A DNA stretch of 64,000 nt from Azolla caroliniana (taxonomy: Eukaryota; Polypodiophyta): assembly GCA_043228905.1 (NCBI GenBank), contig JBHGNT010000018.1, forward strand, positions 806,001 through 870,000, in the 5' to 3' direction. Position 1 is the stretch's first letter. Every line of letters begins with the position of its first letter. Made by a program: the position numbers and the translations under genes. The notes below the pieces were generated by a model. That model made no database searches and had not been told where the DNA came from. It saw only the letters and a list, made by a program, of their open reading frames with translations. Shown piece by piece: positions 1 to 10,611 of the stretch.

Positions 1-1939
1 ACGCTTTGTATCGGTTGACGGAACCGTCGACATTGTACTTCACTTTGTAAATCCATCTACATCCGATCGTCTTTTTGTGTGGTGAGATAGGAACGAGATC
101 CCACGTCTCGTTCTTGCTTAGTGCCTGCATCTCCTCATTCATGGCTTCGATCCATCACGGATCCTTGGCTGGTTCGGAAAATGTTTCTGGCTCGCGTACT
201 GTCGCCACCTTCATCATCAAGGCATAGTGATATGCCATGTAGTCGTTGAGGCTGAATCAGCTGACCGGATTCTTTTCACGGGTGGAGCGACGGAGCTTTT
301 CATTTGTAGAGATGAGGGCTTTCTTAGCTCCAATTGGTACATCGAAGCCGCCGAACTCACTATCGAGTGAGTGAGTTGACTCATCGTCGTCAGAGCGATC
401 GTCTTCGTATTCCAACATTTTCGCCTTGCCTTTGTCCATCTTCGGACTAGGCCGTGATGTGCTTTGATCGCTTGGGGGCTCTTGTGACCCACTTAGCCTC
501 GTGGTAATTGGGCTATCTTCGAACATGTCTTCGAGGCGATCCCCACCTTCTTGCTCTTGTTCAGCGGATTCCGGCTCGAGTGGAATCAGAGTCGAAATCT
601 TCTCAAGTGCGTACCAGGAGGCGGATTTGTCGAACATGACATCTCAACTTACTCAAACTTTTCGGGTAGATGGGTTGTAGCATTTGTACCCCTTTTGTTT
701 GAGTGAGTATCCTACGAGGATATATTTCTCCGACTTTGGATCTAGCTTTTGCCGCTTTTCGCCGGGTATGTTCACGTATGCTATCGCGCCGAATATCCGG
801 GTGTGCGATAAGTCCGGCTTCTTTCCGAAGTATTTTTCGTGCGGAATGACCTCGTGCACTCTGGATGTTGTGCACCGGTTCATTAGGTAGACGGCCGTAT
901 TTGCAGCTTCGGCCCAATATGACTTGGGCATATGCTTCTCGTTCATCATGGCTCGCGCCACTTCGAGGATGTGCCGATTTTTGCGCTCGGCTACTCCGTT
1001 TTGTTTCAGAGTGTGTCAGCAAGTGAATTCTCGCCGAATTCCTTCCTTTCAGAGATACGCCGTGAAATTGTCCGAGAAGTACTCCTTGCATCCGATCGAA
1101 GGCATCGTACATGGCGACCTGTGGCTTTTTCAACTTCGTTTTTAAACTTTTGGAAGTATCAGAACACTTTGCTCTTTTGCAGCATTGGATAGAGCCATGT
1201 GTGCCTGGAGAAGTTGTCAATGAAGAGCATGTAATAGTGGCATCCGCCGAATGTAGCCGTCTGCACCGGTCCCCATACGTCGGAATGGACTACGTCGAGT
1301 AGACCTTTGCTCACGTTCCGCTCTTTCAGGAATGGGTGTCGGTGTTGTTTGCCGAATTGGCACGCTTTGCATACACCTTCAATCTCCTTCTCTTTGAATG
1401 TCGGGAGTCCGATGACGACTCCTTTCGATTTCATTGCTTTGAGTTTGTTTAGATTGATGTGGCTGATTCGCTTGTGCCATAGCTCTATGTTGGAGTCGGC
1501 TTTCGTGCTTTTTGCGAGCATGGCGGATTTCATCTCGTGTGAATCGAGAATGAACATCCATCCCTCTCTTCTTCCACGCGCGATGATTCGGCCCTCTTTT
1601 TCAATGAAGCACCCTTCTTGGTCGACTCGTACTTGGATCCCTTGCTCAACCATTTGGTTGACCGAGACCAAGTTCTTTGTGATGGTGGGAACATGCAAGA
1701 CATTTTTAATGTATGTTTGCTTACCTCTTTCGCCAAACGGAACATTGCCGATGTGCCGAATCGGGTGCGTAGTGTCATCTCCTATTTCGACATAACCGGG
1801 TCACTCCGGCTCTCGAAGTTCGAGAAACCAATATTTATGAGATGTCATATGGTTTGAGGCTCCGGAGTCAACAAACCATACGTCCTCCAGATTGAGGGCA
1901 CTAGTTGAGGTTGAGGTCGGAGTTGTGTTTGTACATTCC
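1..1939 (-). pseudogene. copia pol fragment: protease, GAG-pre-integrase, integrase, start of RT
   Basis: Near 1,835-1,895 the minus strand encodes WFVDSGASNHMT, the aspartic protease site (DSGA codons at about 1,858-1,869). An in-frame TGA follows at about 1,801. Then comes NVLHVPTITKNLVSVNQMVEQG, a pre-integrase zinc region with ELWHKRISHINLNKLKAM and CKACQFGKQHRHPF (1,159-1,698), and the integrase core (DVVHSDVWGPV, LFIDNFSRHTWLYPM). The integrase C-terminal half is at 653-961 (YWAEAANTAVYLMNRC). A linker (257-637) leads into the first RT residues at 1-250 (MNEEMQAL, GCRWIYKVK). At least one frameshift separates the integrase halves. The protein is dead as it stands; family identity is certain. 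Confidence 0.9.
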
Positions 1940-2379
1940 TGTTGTCGTTTAGGAACACGTTCTGTGGGCAGTACTTCGACCTAGACCTCAAGGTGAGTGT
2001 GGAACAACGAACAGGGTTTTGAGCGTAATGCGTAAGGGGAGAACCCATGTAATCCCTCTACGTATAAGGGAAGACGGCTACAACCGAATCCCTATCAAAG
2101 GTTACACTTACGTACTACTACGCTTAAGTATCTGAGACATCGACACTGAATTAGCCGCAACTATACATAGAAAATCAGAGAAGATAGAATTCTATTATCA
2201 GGCGTTCTTTACATTTCCCAATATTACACACACCTCCATAAGAGGTTTTCTGCCCTTTATATATGCATGGTCTAATTAGCCGTTCACGCTTCCTGCGTGA
2301 ACCGTTACATGCGTTATGCTCTTATATAGTTTCTTATTCCTACGCTTTTGTCCGTCGGTTACTATTCCGGCGGACAACA
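1940..2379 (-). repeat. gypsy-like element, 3' LTR (element orientation)
   Basis: It begins TGTTGTC and ends GACAACA, so the termini are inverted repeats of each other. A TATATAAAG motif on the minus strand (about 2,256-2,266) is a plausible promoter. Differences from the partner LTR are mostly single substitutions; several are C/T or G/A changes. Confidence 0.93.
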
Positions 2380-2404
2380 CTTGGCACGCCTGTGGGACAG
2401 TGCC
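2380..2404 (-). other. inverted repeat abutting the 3' LTR (where a polypurine tract is expected)
   Basis: On the minus strand the last internal bases are GGCACTGTCCCACAGGCGTG followed by CCAAG, then the LTR. GGCAC pairs with GTGCC, so a short hairpin is possible. The second element has GGCACTGTCCCATGGGTGTG then CCATG at the identical place (57,021-57,045). The bases CTTGGCACGC at 2,380-2,389 are also mirrored as GCGTGCCAAAAG at 10,160-10,171, just inside the other LTR. Confidence 0.6.
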
Positions 2405-2868
2405 TTTGCACATCGGACCCATCCCATTAATCTTCTTCCAAAATGGCCCGGATGTTCGGCTCGGTTGTGGTGTCCTCGTCTGGAGTTGATGTAGGGCCTG
2501 TAGGTGCATCGTGGTGCGGTTGCTCTGCTTGGTCGGCTTGGTTTCTCCCGGAGTCGCCTTCGCCGTGTGCGGGTGGTCCGGGTACGGAGGGCTCTTCTTG
2601 AGTTAGGGGAGTGGGCTCTACCGTTGGCGTGCTTGCAGTCGGCTACGGCTCAGCCTCTATTGTTACGTCCTCCGCGGTGTTGGTCGTTTTTGTATGTCCT
2701 TGGGCATGGGGCGTGGGGCGGGGATTCCGCCTGGTCTGCACTATTTTCCGCGCGTTCTGATGATGGTGTGGGCTGGTGCGGCTGGACCTCTTGTTGGGTA
2801 ATGGTTTTGCTGTCTAGTCCTGTGGGGAACTCCGCTCGTTGGTCCCCGTTATTCTCCCCCGTTGTCAT

Positions 2869-5016
2869 CTATGGTGATCGGGCCTGAGGTTCCTCTTCTT
2901 CGGTTGTGACCGGAATTGGTGTCACGCTGGGTTCCTCGTTTGTGCGCGTGTTGCCAGCTTGTGTGATCTGGTGAAATAGCTCCTCCTGACTTTCACCAAA
3001 ATCATCTAAGAGTTGTGCGAGTTCTTCGGAGTGTTGGTCTGCTAGCGCACGATAGTCTTGTGCTAGGTCCTCCTGTACGGTCACAATGCTCTCCTCGTTT
3101 AGTTTATAAAAACCTCGGCCGTCTTTCCGCCGGTTCTCCCAGTCCGCATGATACGCGTGCAATTCCGCTGCTTGGGTTGCCCACACCATCCATCCTTTGT
3201 TCAACGCCGTTTTCAATTACAATGTGAACCTTTCCCAGTTTGTTTGGAGAAGGATGCGCACGTTATCCATGATGGCCTGGCAGCGGTTGCGTGCGTCTTC
3301 CATCGACTTCTGGAGATTTGCGATTTCCTGTTGTTTAACGGCTGTCGCTTCCTCATACGTGGCCTTCAAGCCCGCCCACAGTTGGGATTCCTTTGCATGT
3401 TGTTCTTCTAATTTCCCCATTTCATTGTTTAGGCGGATTTCGAGTTGATGCCTTCTGTCTTGTTCGACCACCAACTGCTCATCGAACCATACCTTCTTTT
3501 TTTCTAATAAGGCCCGAAGTCCCGCTATTGCCGCCTCCGAATTCTTCGCGTCCTCTCGTAATTGGGCGTTTTCGTCTTTTGTCCAGATGTGCTGAGCTAC
3601 CTCCGTAGCTAGTTTCTCTTCAAGAGTTTTTACGGCCTTCCGTCCGTTAGCGTAGTTCTGCTCGAAGGATTGGCGTAGTTCTGCTCGAAGACGGTCAATT
3701 TCGGATTCCGCTAGCTGCACAGCCCTTTTTGCTTTTGAGGCGATGGCGGTCTAAGCCTCGATTTCTTCTTTTAGAGCGTCGATGACGTGGTTCGGTGGCG
3801 GGGTTGCGTGTTGCGCCGTAGTCGCGTGAGCTTCCAACTCCGTGATGCATGCGTTGGCTTTTTGTAGTTCGGTTTCGGTCAGTTTAACCTTCTTCCAGAC
3901 ATTCTTATTTTTTATGGCCATCTCCTTGGCGCCCGTGCTGACCTTTGCTAGTTCCCGATGGACTTCGACTAGGGTCGTGTTTAAGGGTGGTATCTCCATC
4001 CCTACTCGCCGTACCCCGGCGTTCCTCTGTCTGCCGACCTTGGCTAGCCGGTCCTCATCGTCGCTCTCTGTTGTTTGTGTTAGGGCGCGCTCGATAATCT
4101 GACGTTCCGCATGCTCCTTGGCCATTCGTTGGGCGGCTTTGACCTATTGTGTTGCCAAGAACTCCATGAGCTCAAAAGAGGTACTGAACTGCAAGAGGGC
4201 GCTGAATTCGTGGGCCGTATCCGGGATATCGGGATATGCCAAAACCTCGCTTTCCGCCGTCAATACGGCTTTCCCTCGTTGGGACTGGCCGTGGGTTGGT
4301 TGGGTTGCGGTGCTGGCAGGCCTCGGGGTGGAAACAGTATCGTAAGGTATTGTTGGATGATTGGCCTGAGCTTTTTGCCTACTTGGTACACATGCAAGCC
4401 TTCCCTTAACGTCGGCCCCCCAGTCGACTGCACGCCCTTCAAATGTGTCGATAATGATGCCCGCCTTCTGCTTAGGCATCCTGTATGCGTTGACATGGAC
4501 GCAGCTGACTTCCAGTAGGAACTTGGCAACTTCACGGAAGAAGGGATCCGGAATCTGTTTTGTTCTATAGGCCTTGGCGGAGGATGAATATGGTCCAAAA
4601 TACCGTTGCAGCACCTCTGTAGGAGGTATTTCGAAATGTCTTTCGCCTAGTGAGGATAGGTCCAACTTCTTCCGAATGGAAGAGTTGGTGACCGTGTCTA
4701 TGTTAAGCTTCCTGGCGATGTTCATGGCGTCCAGGTGCGGAGGTGCTTTTGCGACCCGAATGTAGCCATCCAAGCGTTTCTCTACGAGCCATCGGTATAG
4801 GGCAGTAGAGATGAAAATCGGCATCGCCAGAGTAGGTTCGTGGGGAGGAGACGGGAGGTTGTGGTGGGTTGGAGCTCTGAGATAGGATGGGGAAGAAGGT
4901 GAGGAGGACAAGCGATGGGAGCGCTGATAGCTAGAAGATGGGTTTCTGCTTTGTGCAAAAAATCTTCTGTTTCCTTCTTTTTGTGGCTTAGGGTTCATTG
5001 GGCGGCGAGCCATCAT
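2869..5016 (-). pseudogene. ORF3: long coiled-coil protein downstream of integrase, function unknown
   Basis: From the ATG at 5,016 one frame of about 716 codons runs to 2,869. It is interrupted only by three in-frame stops (TAG at about 4,141-4,146, TAG at about 3,750, TAA at about 3,216). N-terminal part: basic and serine/proline-rich, then a globular-looking segment with IFISTALYRWLVEKRLDGYI and YRMPKQKAGIIIDTFEGRA. Middle: VLAYPDIPDTAHEFSALLQF, then MEIPPLNTTLVEVHRELAKV. The rest is rich in E, K, Q, A and L in heptad-like spacing (coiled coil), ending with TQAAELHAY, ENRRKDGRGFYKL and acidic, proline-rich sequence. The same blocks occur in the second gypsy-like element at 54,760-56,990. 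I do not recognise a named domain. Envelope-like or accessory roles are possible, but no signal peptide or membrane segment is evident. Confidence 0.75.
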
Positions 5017-5155
5017 GGTGTCGCGTGTTCTTGAACTAGGAGTTTGTGCATGCCTTTAGTCGTTTTAATAGTCGCTATCTTCTCTCTCTTTTTTCTTTCT
5101 TTTTTTTTGTAACGGTTATTTACAACCTATTATAGTACAAATGGGGTTGTCCATT

Positions 5156-8100
5156 TTACGTTGCAGGTTCTCCGGCTTTGTCCCGTTCGGCGGTGAATGG
5201 GTTAGGTGGCGTAGGGCCCAGGTAAGGTTTGAGCCGAAACTCGTTCACTTTTTGCCGTACTATTTCTCCAGCCAGCGTTCCTAGTTGGAACGTGCCCTGT
5301 TCCGCTCCAATTATCCAGTATGGGCCAGTCCAGCGGAAACGTAACTTCCCCGGCATATGACCCATGTGCATTTGAAAAACTGGCACCGCTCGACCCACGG
5401 CGAACTCTTTTTCCCTTGCGCTCCGATGTCAATCGACAAACGCTTTACGCCGTCGTTGTTCTTGTTCCAACACAGCCATGCTATGGACGCGTTTTTCCCC
5501 TAGTTCGAGGAGTTGGTAGAGTTGTTCCTTCTCCGACTTGACTTTTGATAATCGGTTCCGTACCTGAATGCGCAAACTAGGTACCCGAAATTCAACTGGC
5601 ACCACAGCCTCTAGTCCAAACTCTAGCCGGAACGGTGTTGACTGTATGCTTGTTTTGTAACTAGTTCTGTACGCCCATAATGCACTCTGGAGTTTGGTAT
5701 CCCAGTCCGTTCTATTTTCATTGACGGTTTTCTTCAAAATGGTCTGTAATGTTTTGTTCGTGGATTTTGCTAATCCATTCGCTTACGGGTAATATGGCGT
5801 GCTCTTCTTGTGGACTACTGTGTAATACTGTGTTAGTTCCCGAACCACCGTATTGAGGAAGTGGCTCCCCTAGTCATTGATGAGCTCAATCGGACAGTCG
5901 AACCGGCACCAAATGTGCTCGTAAAGAAATTTGGTTGTGACGGCCGCCGTATTTTCACGTAGTGCCTTTGCTTCTACCCATTTGGTGCAGTAATCCGTGG
6001 CTACCAATATGTATTTGTTGCCCGTACGGGCCGCTGCTGGTGTGAAGGGCCCTACAAAATCCAATCCCCACTTTTCGAAGGGGTCTAGTAGTAATATGGA
6101 CTGGTGTGGCATCCTTGCGTCCTCCGCGGGCTGACCCATACGTTGGCAAAAATCACACTTTCTACAATACTCAGATGCGTCCTTCTGCGTTGTTGGCCAC
6201 CATAAGCCCGCCTGCCATACTTTGCGGGTTGTCACGTCGCCCGCGTAATGGCCGTCGGTCGTGCCGCAGTGTGCCTCCCGTAAAACTGCTTCCTTCTCAT
6301 CCTGACGGACTCCACGTTGCCAAATGCCGTCACTTCCTTTGTGATATAAATTTCCTTCGACGAGGCAGAAGTGACGGCTTCGGATGGCTAGTCGTTTCTT
6401 CTCGTCCGTGCGTAATTGTGGTGGAGGCAGTCCTGTAGTTAAAAAGTATGTCATTTCCATAAACCATCGGTCCGGAAAGGTGGATTCCATTTTTTCTACA
6501 AGTGTCGCTACTCGCCAGATGTCGGCGTCCGGAAAATTTTCGTCGTCTTTCTGTACAGTTTCTCCATTCTCAAGTCTGCTCAAAAAATCCGCCACTGCGT
6601 GTTGCGTCCCTGGTTGGTGCTGAATTATGAACTCGAATTCCTGGAGCAGCAGCATCCACCGCGCCAATGTCCTTGTTAGGGCTTGTTTCTCCACCAAATA
6701 CAATAATGCCGAATGATCCACGTGGAACGTGAATTTCCGTCCTAATAAATAGTGTTGGAATTTATTGATGCTATAGATCATCCCTAGCGCCTCCCGCTCT
6801 GTTGTGGAATAGTTACGCTCTACTACTGACAATTTACGACTTGCGTAGTATATTGGCCTGTACCAATTTGGTTCGGTGAGTTGCATTAGCGCGCTTCCTA
6901 TTGCTATCTCTGAGGCGTCGACGAACACGTGGAATGGCTTCGCCCAAACTGGAGGTTGTACGACGGGGGCCTATGTGAGCATTATCTTAAGTGCCTCATA
7001 GGCCTTATCCTCTGCTGTAGTCCATTGGAAGGGAGTCCAATGTACGACAGCGTGTAGTGGCGTGGCAAAGTCCGCCAAATACCGTATCATCCGATTATGC
7101 CACCGTATTTGTCCCAAAAATCAGCTAAGTGATTTGGCATTTGTCGGAGTTTTAGCTTTCGTAATCGCGGAGATCTTGTTTGGGTCGACCGTTATTCCTT
7201 CTTTGCTAACTATGTGGCCTAGGAGAGTCCCGCTGGTCACACCAAAGGCACATTTCGCGGGATTCAGGCTTAAGCGTGCAGTGCGGCAACATTCCAGGCA
7301 CAGACGCAAGTGCGAAAAATGGTCTTTTGTTTGCCCATATACCGCAAAATCGTCTAGAAAGACTTGCATGAACGCCAGAATGTATTCCCCAAATATCTCC
7401 GTAATCGTTCATTGAAATGTTGCCGGCGCTATCTTTAGCCCGAATATCATGACGACCGCCACATATACTCCCCAGTCCGTGACAAACGTCGTCTTCTCCT
7501 GGTCCTCGGGGTGCATGCGTACTTGGTTATAGCCACTAAAGCCATCTAAGAAACTGTACATCTCATGGCTTGCGACGGTGTCCAGCACGCTATCGGTGAA
7601 GGGTAAGGGAAATGTGTTTGTAATGGTTACGGCGTTTAATTTTCGGTAATCTACGCATACCCGTATTTTGCCGTTTTTCTTTGGGACAACCACTATCGGG
7701 CTTAGCCATGTCGCTTGTTTAACTGGCCATATGAACCTCGTTGTAGTATATTCTACCGCAGTTGCGATGACATCTATTTCGAACAGTGGAATAATCCGAG
7801 GATGTTCGTCAAGGTACGCTTCCAATTTGGCATCCTCCACCCCAGCCAGCATATTTATGTCTTCCTCGTATAACGGTGTTATACCCTTAGGTTGTGGCGT
7901 GCTGCCTTTCGTAGGTACGCGAACCTTGGTGCGTCCATGCCGGAAACTGATACACTCGTGTTGCCAGCTCTGCTTGATATTTGTTGTCCGAAGCCATGGT
8001 CTGCCCAGAAGCACTGGGTACGCTCCTGGGGCGTCCAAAGCAAGGACGACCGCCGATATGTCGAAGCGGTGTCCGCCCATGATGATGCCTATTTTGCGAA

Positions 8101-8548
8101 TTAACCCCAACGGTCGCATTGAGCGGGTATCTACCATGCGGAGCTAGAATGGACACGCCTCCCATTCGGAAATGCCTAACTGTTCGCAAGTTTTCGCGCT
8201 AATCACATTGACGCCTGAGCCGTCGTCGATTACGCATCCAAGAACTTCCTGTCCGTGCAATATTACTGCAATAGCCGGGTTGTGCTGATCCACCACCGGT
8301 GGTCCATCGCTGACGTCTGTCAGGTTTGTGGCAACACTCGCCCCGGCCATGCCCGCCACTTGTGCTTCCATGGTCTGGCGAAAACGTGGAACTAGCTGTA
8401 GCAGTTTTTCCATAGTTAACGTGATTTCACAGCCTGCTAACACCTGCCAAATGGGGTCCGGCCCCGGTCTTTTGTTCTCTGTTCGCTCCATTGTGTTCGT
8501 GGACTCCTGCCGCATACGTTCTGTATTGGTTCCGTTTGCTTTTTCCAC
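5156..8548 (-). pseudogene. gypsy pol: protease, reverse transcriptase, RNase H, integrase
   Basis: Protease: VIDDGSGVNVISAKTCEQLG (about 8,190-8,240), DGSG in place of the usual DTGA/DSGA. RT: DYRKLNAVTITNTFPLP, YSFLDGFSGYNQVRMHPED and the catalytic box FMQVFLDDF (about 7,340-7,370). RNase H: FVDASEIAIGSALMQ, then FHVDHSALLYLV. Integrase: H-H-C-C zinc binder with HYAGDVTTRKVWQAGLWWP and CDFCQRMG, then core [23 protein letters not shown] and IELIND. The C-terminal part (5,156-5,398) has GKLRFRWTGPYWI, the usual gypsy integrase tail. Seven or so in-frame stops interrupt it. Several sit where the family has R or Q, for example ATFQ*T (R expected) and YYP*ANG (Q expected). Confidence 0.92.
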
Positions 8549-8578
8549 CCAGTCTTGGGCTTGTCATCGTACCTCGTC

Positions 8579-10135
8579 CTACGCAGCCCAATCCGCCGTT
8601 TTTGTTTGCTGGCGTGTTGTGACTTGTTGCACCTCCGCCGTAATCGTATTGACGGCGGGCCCCTTTCCCTTGCGTGTTGGGCATTGTGTGGCATAGTGTC
8701 TGGGTTGCTGACAAATAAAACAATGGATGCTTGATTCTCCCTTCTCAACCCCAGGTGGTGTGTGCCACTCTCCGGGTGCTACTTGCTCTTCGCGGTCCGG
8801 CCTCGTTTGTCGGAACGTACGTAGTGGTTGTTGTTGGTCCCGTCGTTGTTCCTGGTGCCGCTCATCCCCCGAGCTTTCGTCGTAACGCCGGTGATCCCTA
8901 TATTGCCGAGGCTTACCCCGATAGCCATTGAAGCCGCCCGGTTTGTTTGTCGGGCGTTGATGTTCGTAGCGTCGACCCCCTTTGGCGTAACTCGGATGTC
9001 CACGATAATCCTCGTCCTCTAGGTCATCCTCCTCGGACTCATTGTGATTCCGGCGATTCCGGTTGTACCGGTCCTCCCGCGGGTTGCGATCCTTATACCG
9101 GGGTCGGTCTTCTTGCCTCCTTTGTTCCGCCCGGTGCGGTTGACGTTGTGTGTCCATGTTGCGGACCGCTGGAGTGGCTCTGTTTAACATATTGTACTCG
9201 CATTGGTCGACTGTGTGAACCTTCGAGTGGCAGATTGGGCAATGGATTCGCATATTGCACTCCACCGCGGAATGCCCCGAGTTCAAGCAAATCGTGCACT
9301 AGATTGCTTGACGAAATTGGCGTTCCTCATCCTGAGGTAACGCTTGTCGTAAGGATGACATCGAAAACCTCTCCTCCTCGTCATCCAACTCGAGCTGTAA
9401 CGCTCGTTCAATCACCATATCCGCTCTTTCCCCTTTCACGCTATTGTTGTTGAGCGTTGCCCGAATGGGCCGGCATAACGCTGCCAGAAATGTCTCCCGA
9501 GCCTCCTCCTCCGCGGGGCTTCATTCCAGTTTCCGTCGTAAATTTTGGAAACATAAGTTGAAGTTTGCTATCGTCTCGGTCGGTAGTTGCTTAATTGTAT
9601 AAAATTGCCCGAGAATCTCGCGTTGTGGAACCCTCCGATGGAAGAATCGCAAGAAAGCGGACTGCAGCTGATCGAAGGTTGTTATGGCTAGTAAGTCCAT
9701 CTATGAATGCCAGAACACCGCACGCCCATCTAATGTTAATCCGAACTCCGTCATTTTCAACTGGTGTGCCACCATCTCGGAGAGATTCTGCGCCATGTGG
9801 TTCGCATTCCAAACATTCAGGAACATGCGAATATGAGTTGCGGCGTCGGTTTTGCCGTTAAAGCGGGGGTAGGCAAAGGCCATAGTGGGAGCTACGGCGG
9901 ATCGGAAAAGGTCACAGGGTGGCTGCGGTGAGCGTGGTCCCCGCGTCTCGTCGAGGTATTTGGGGAGCAAAGAATCCCCTTTGCACTCCCGGCAAGTAGT
10001 ACTGAGGTCAGTGATGCGCGGCTTTTGCCGGGAGCGTTCTTCTGCCTGGCGTGTGACGGACCTTGTTATTGGCCGGTCTTGTCTGGTTGGTTCTCTGGGT
10101 CGTCTGCGGCTAAACATCCATTTGTTGTTGCTCAT
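8579..10135 (-). pseudogene. gypsy gag with three zinc-knuckle-like motifs
   Basis: The likely start is the ATG at 10,135 (MSNNKWMF); the frame is also open upstream into the LTR. The capsid-like part has FNGKTDAATHIRMFLNVWNA and HQLKMTEFGLTLDGRAVFW. After an arginine-rich stretch come CTICLNSGHSAVEC, CPICHSKVHTVDQC and CFICQQPRHYATQC, three CX2C...H...C motifs suited to RNA binding. The whole gag lies in the same frame as pol. It is broken by in-frame stops near 9,701 (TAG), 9,515 (TGA) and 9,301 (TAG), with two more at its end (about 8,576 and 8,561). No frameshift was found. Encodes the particle protein; not functional as read. Confidence 0.85.
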
Positions 10136-10171
10136 CTGTGAGGAAACACAGATCACCAAGCGTGCCAAAAG

Positions 10172-10611
10172 TGTTGCCATTTAGGAACACGGTCCGTGGT
10201 CAGTCCTTCGACCTAGACCTCAAGGTGAGTGTGGAACAACGAACAGGGTTTTGAGCGTAATGCGTAAGGGGAGAACCCATGTAATCCCTCTACGTATAAG
10301 GGAAGACGGCTACAACCGAATCCCTATCAAAGGTTACACTTACGTACTACTACGCTTAAGTATCCGAGACACTGACACTGAATTAGCCGCAGCTATACAC
10401 AGAAAATCAGAGAAGATAGAATTCTATTATCAAGCGTTCTTTACATTTCCCAATATTACACACACCTCCATAAGAGGTTTTCTGCCCTTTATATATGCAG
10501 GGTCTAATTAGCCGTTCACGCTTCCTACGTGAACTGTTACATGCGTTATGCTCTTATATAGTTTCTTATTCCTACGCTTTTGTCCGTCGGTTACTATTCC
10601 GGCGGACAACA
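10172..10611 (-). repeat. gypsy-like element, 5' LTR (element orientation)
   Basis: This is the partner of 1,940-2,379, of equal length (440 bp). It begins TGTTGCC and ends GACAACA on the plus strand and has the same TATA position (about 10,488-10,498). Just inside it, on the minus strand, the sequence reads CTTTTGGCACGC. This contains a TGG, as a primer-binding site should, but I could not match it to a particular tRNA. Confidence 0.93.

Larger units (their letters stand above)
1940..10611 (-). mobile_element. complete Ty3/gypsy-like LTR retrotransposon with an extra 3' ORF, nested in copia
   Basis: Two direct LTRs of 440 bp each (1,940-2,379 and 10,172-10,611) bound an internal region. On the minus strand that region encodes gag, protease, RT, RNase H, integrase and then an additional long ORF. 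Integrase after RNase H is the Ty3/gypsy order. By eye the LTRs differ at about 15 of 440 positions, so the insertion is fairly young. Five flanking bases are attcc (1,935-1,939) and attct (10,612-10,616), an almost perfect target-site duplication. A coding region downstream of integrase is known from some plant gypsy lineages (Tat/Athila-like); I cannot assign the lineage more precisely. Confidence 0.95.

Noticed and set aside
2276-2887. Plus-strand ORFs within the gypsy-like element (for example 2,504-2,887)
   Set aside because: Antisense shadows of ORF3 and LTR sequence; composition follows the opposite strand.
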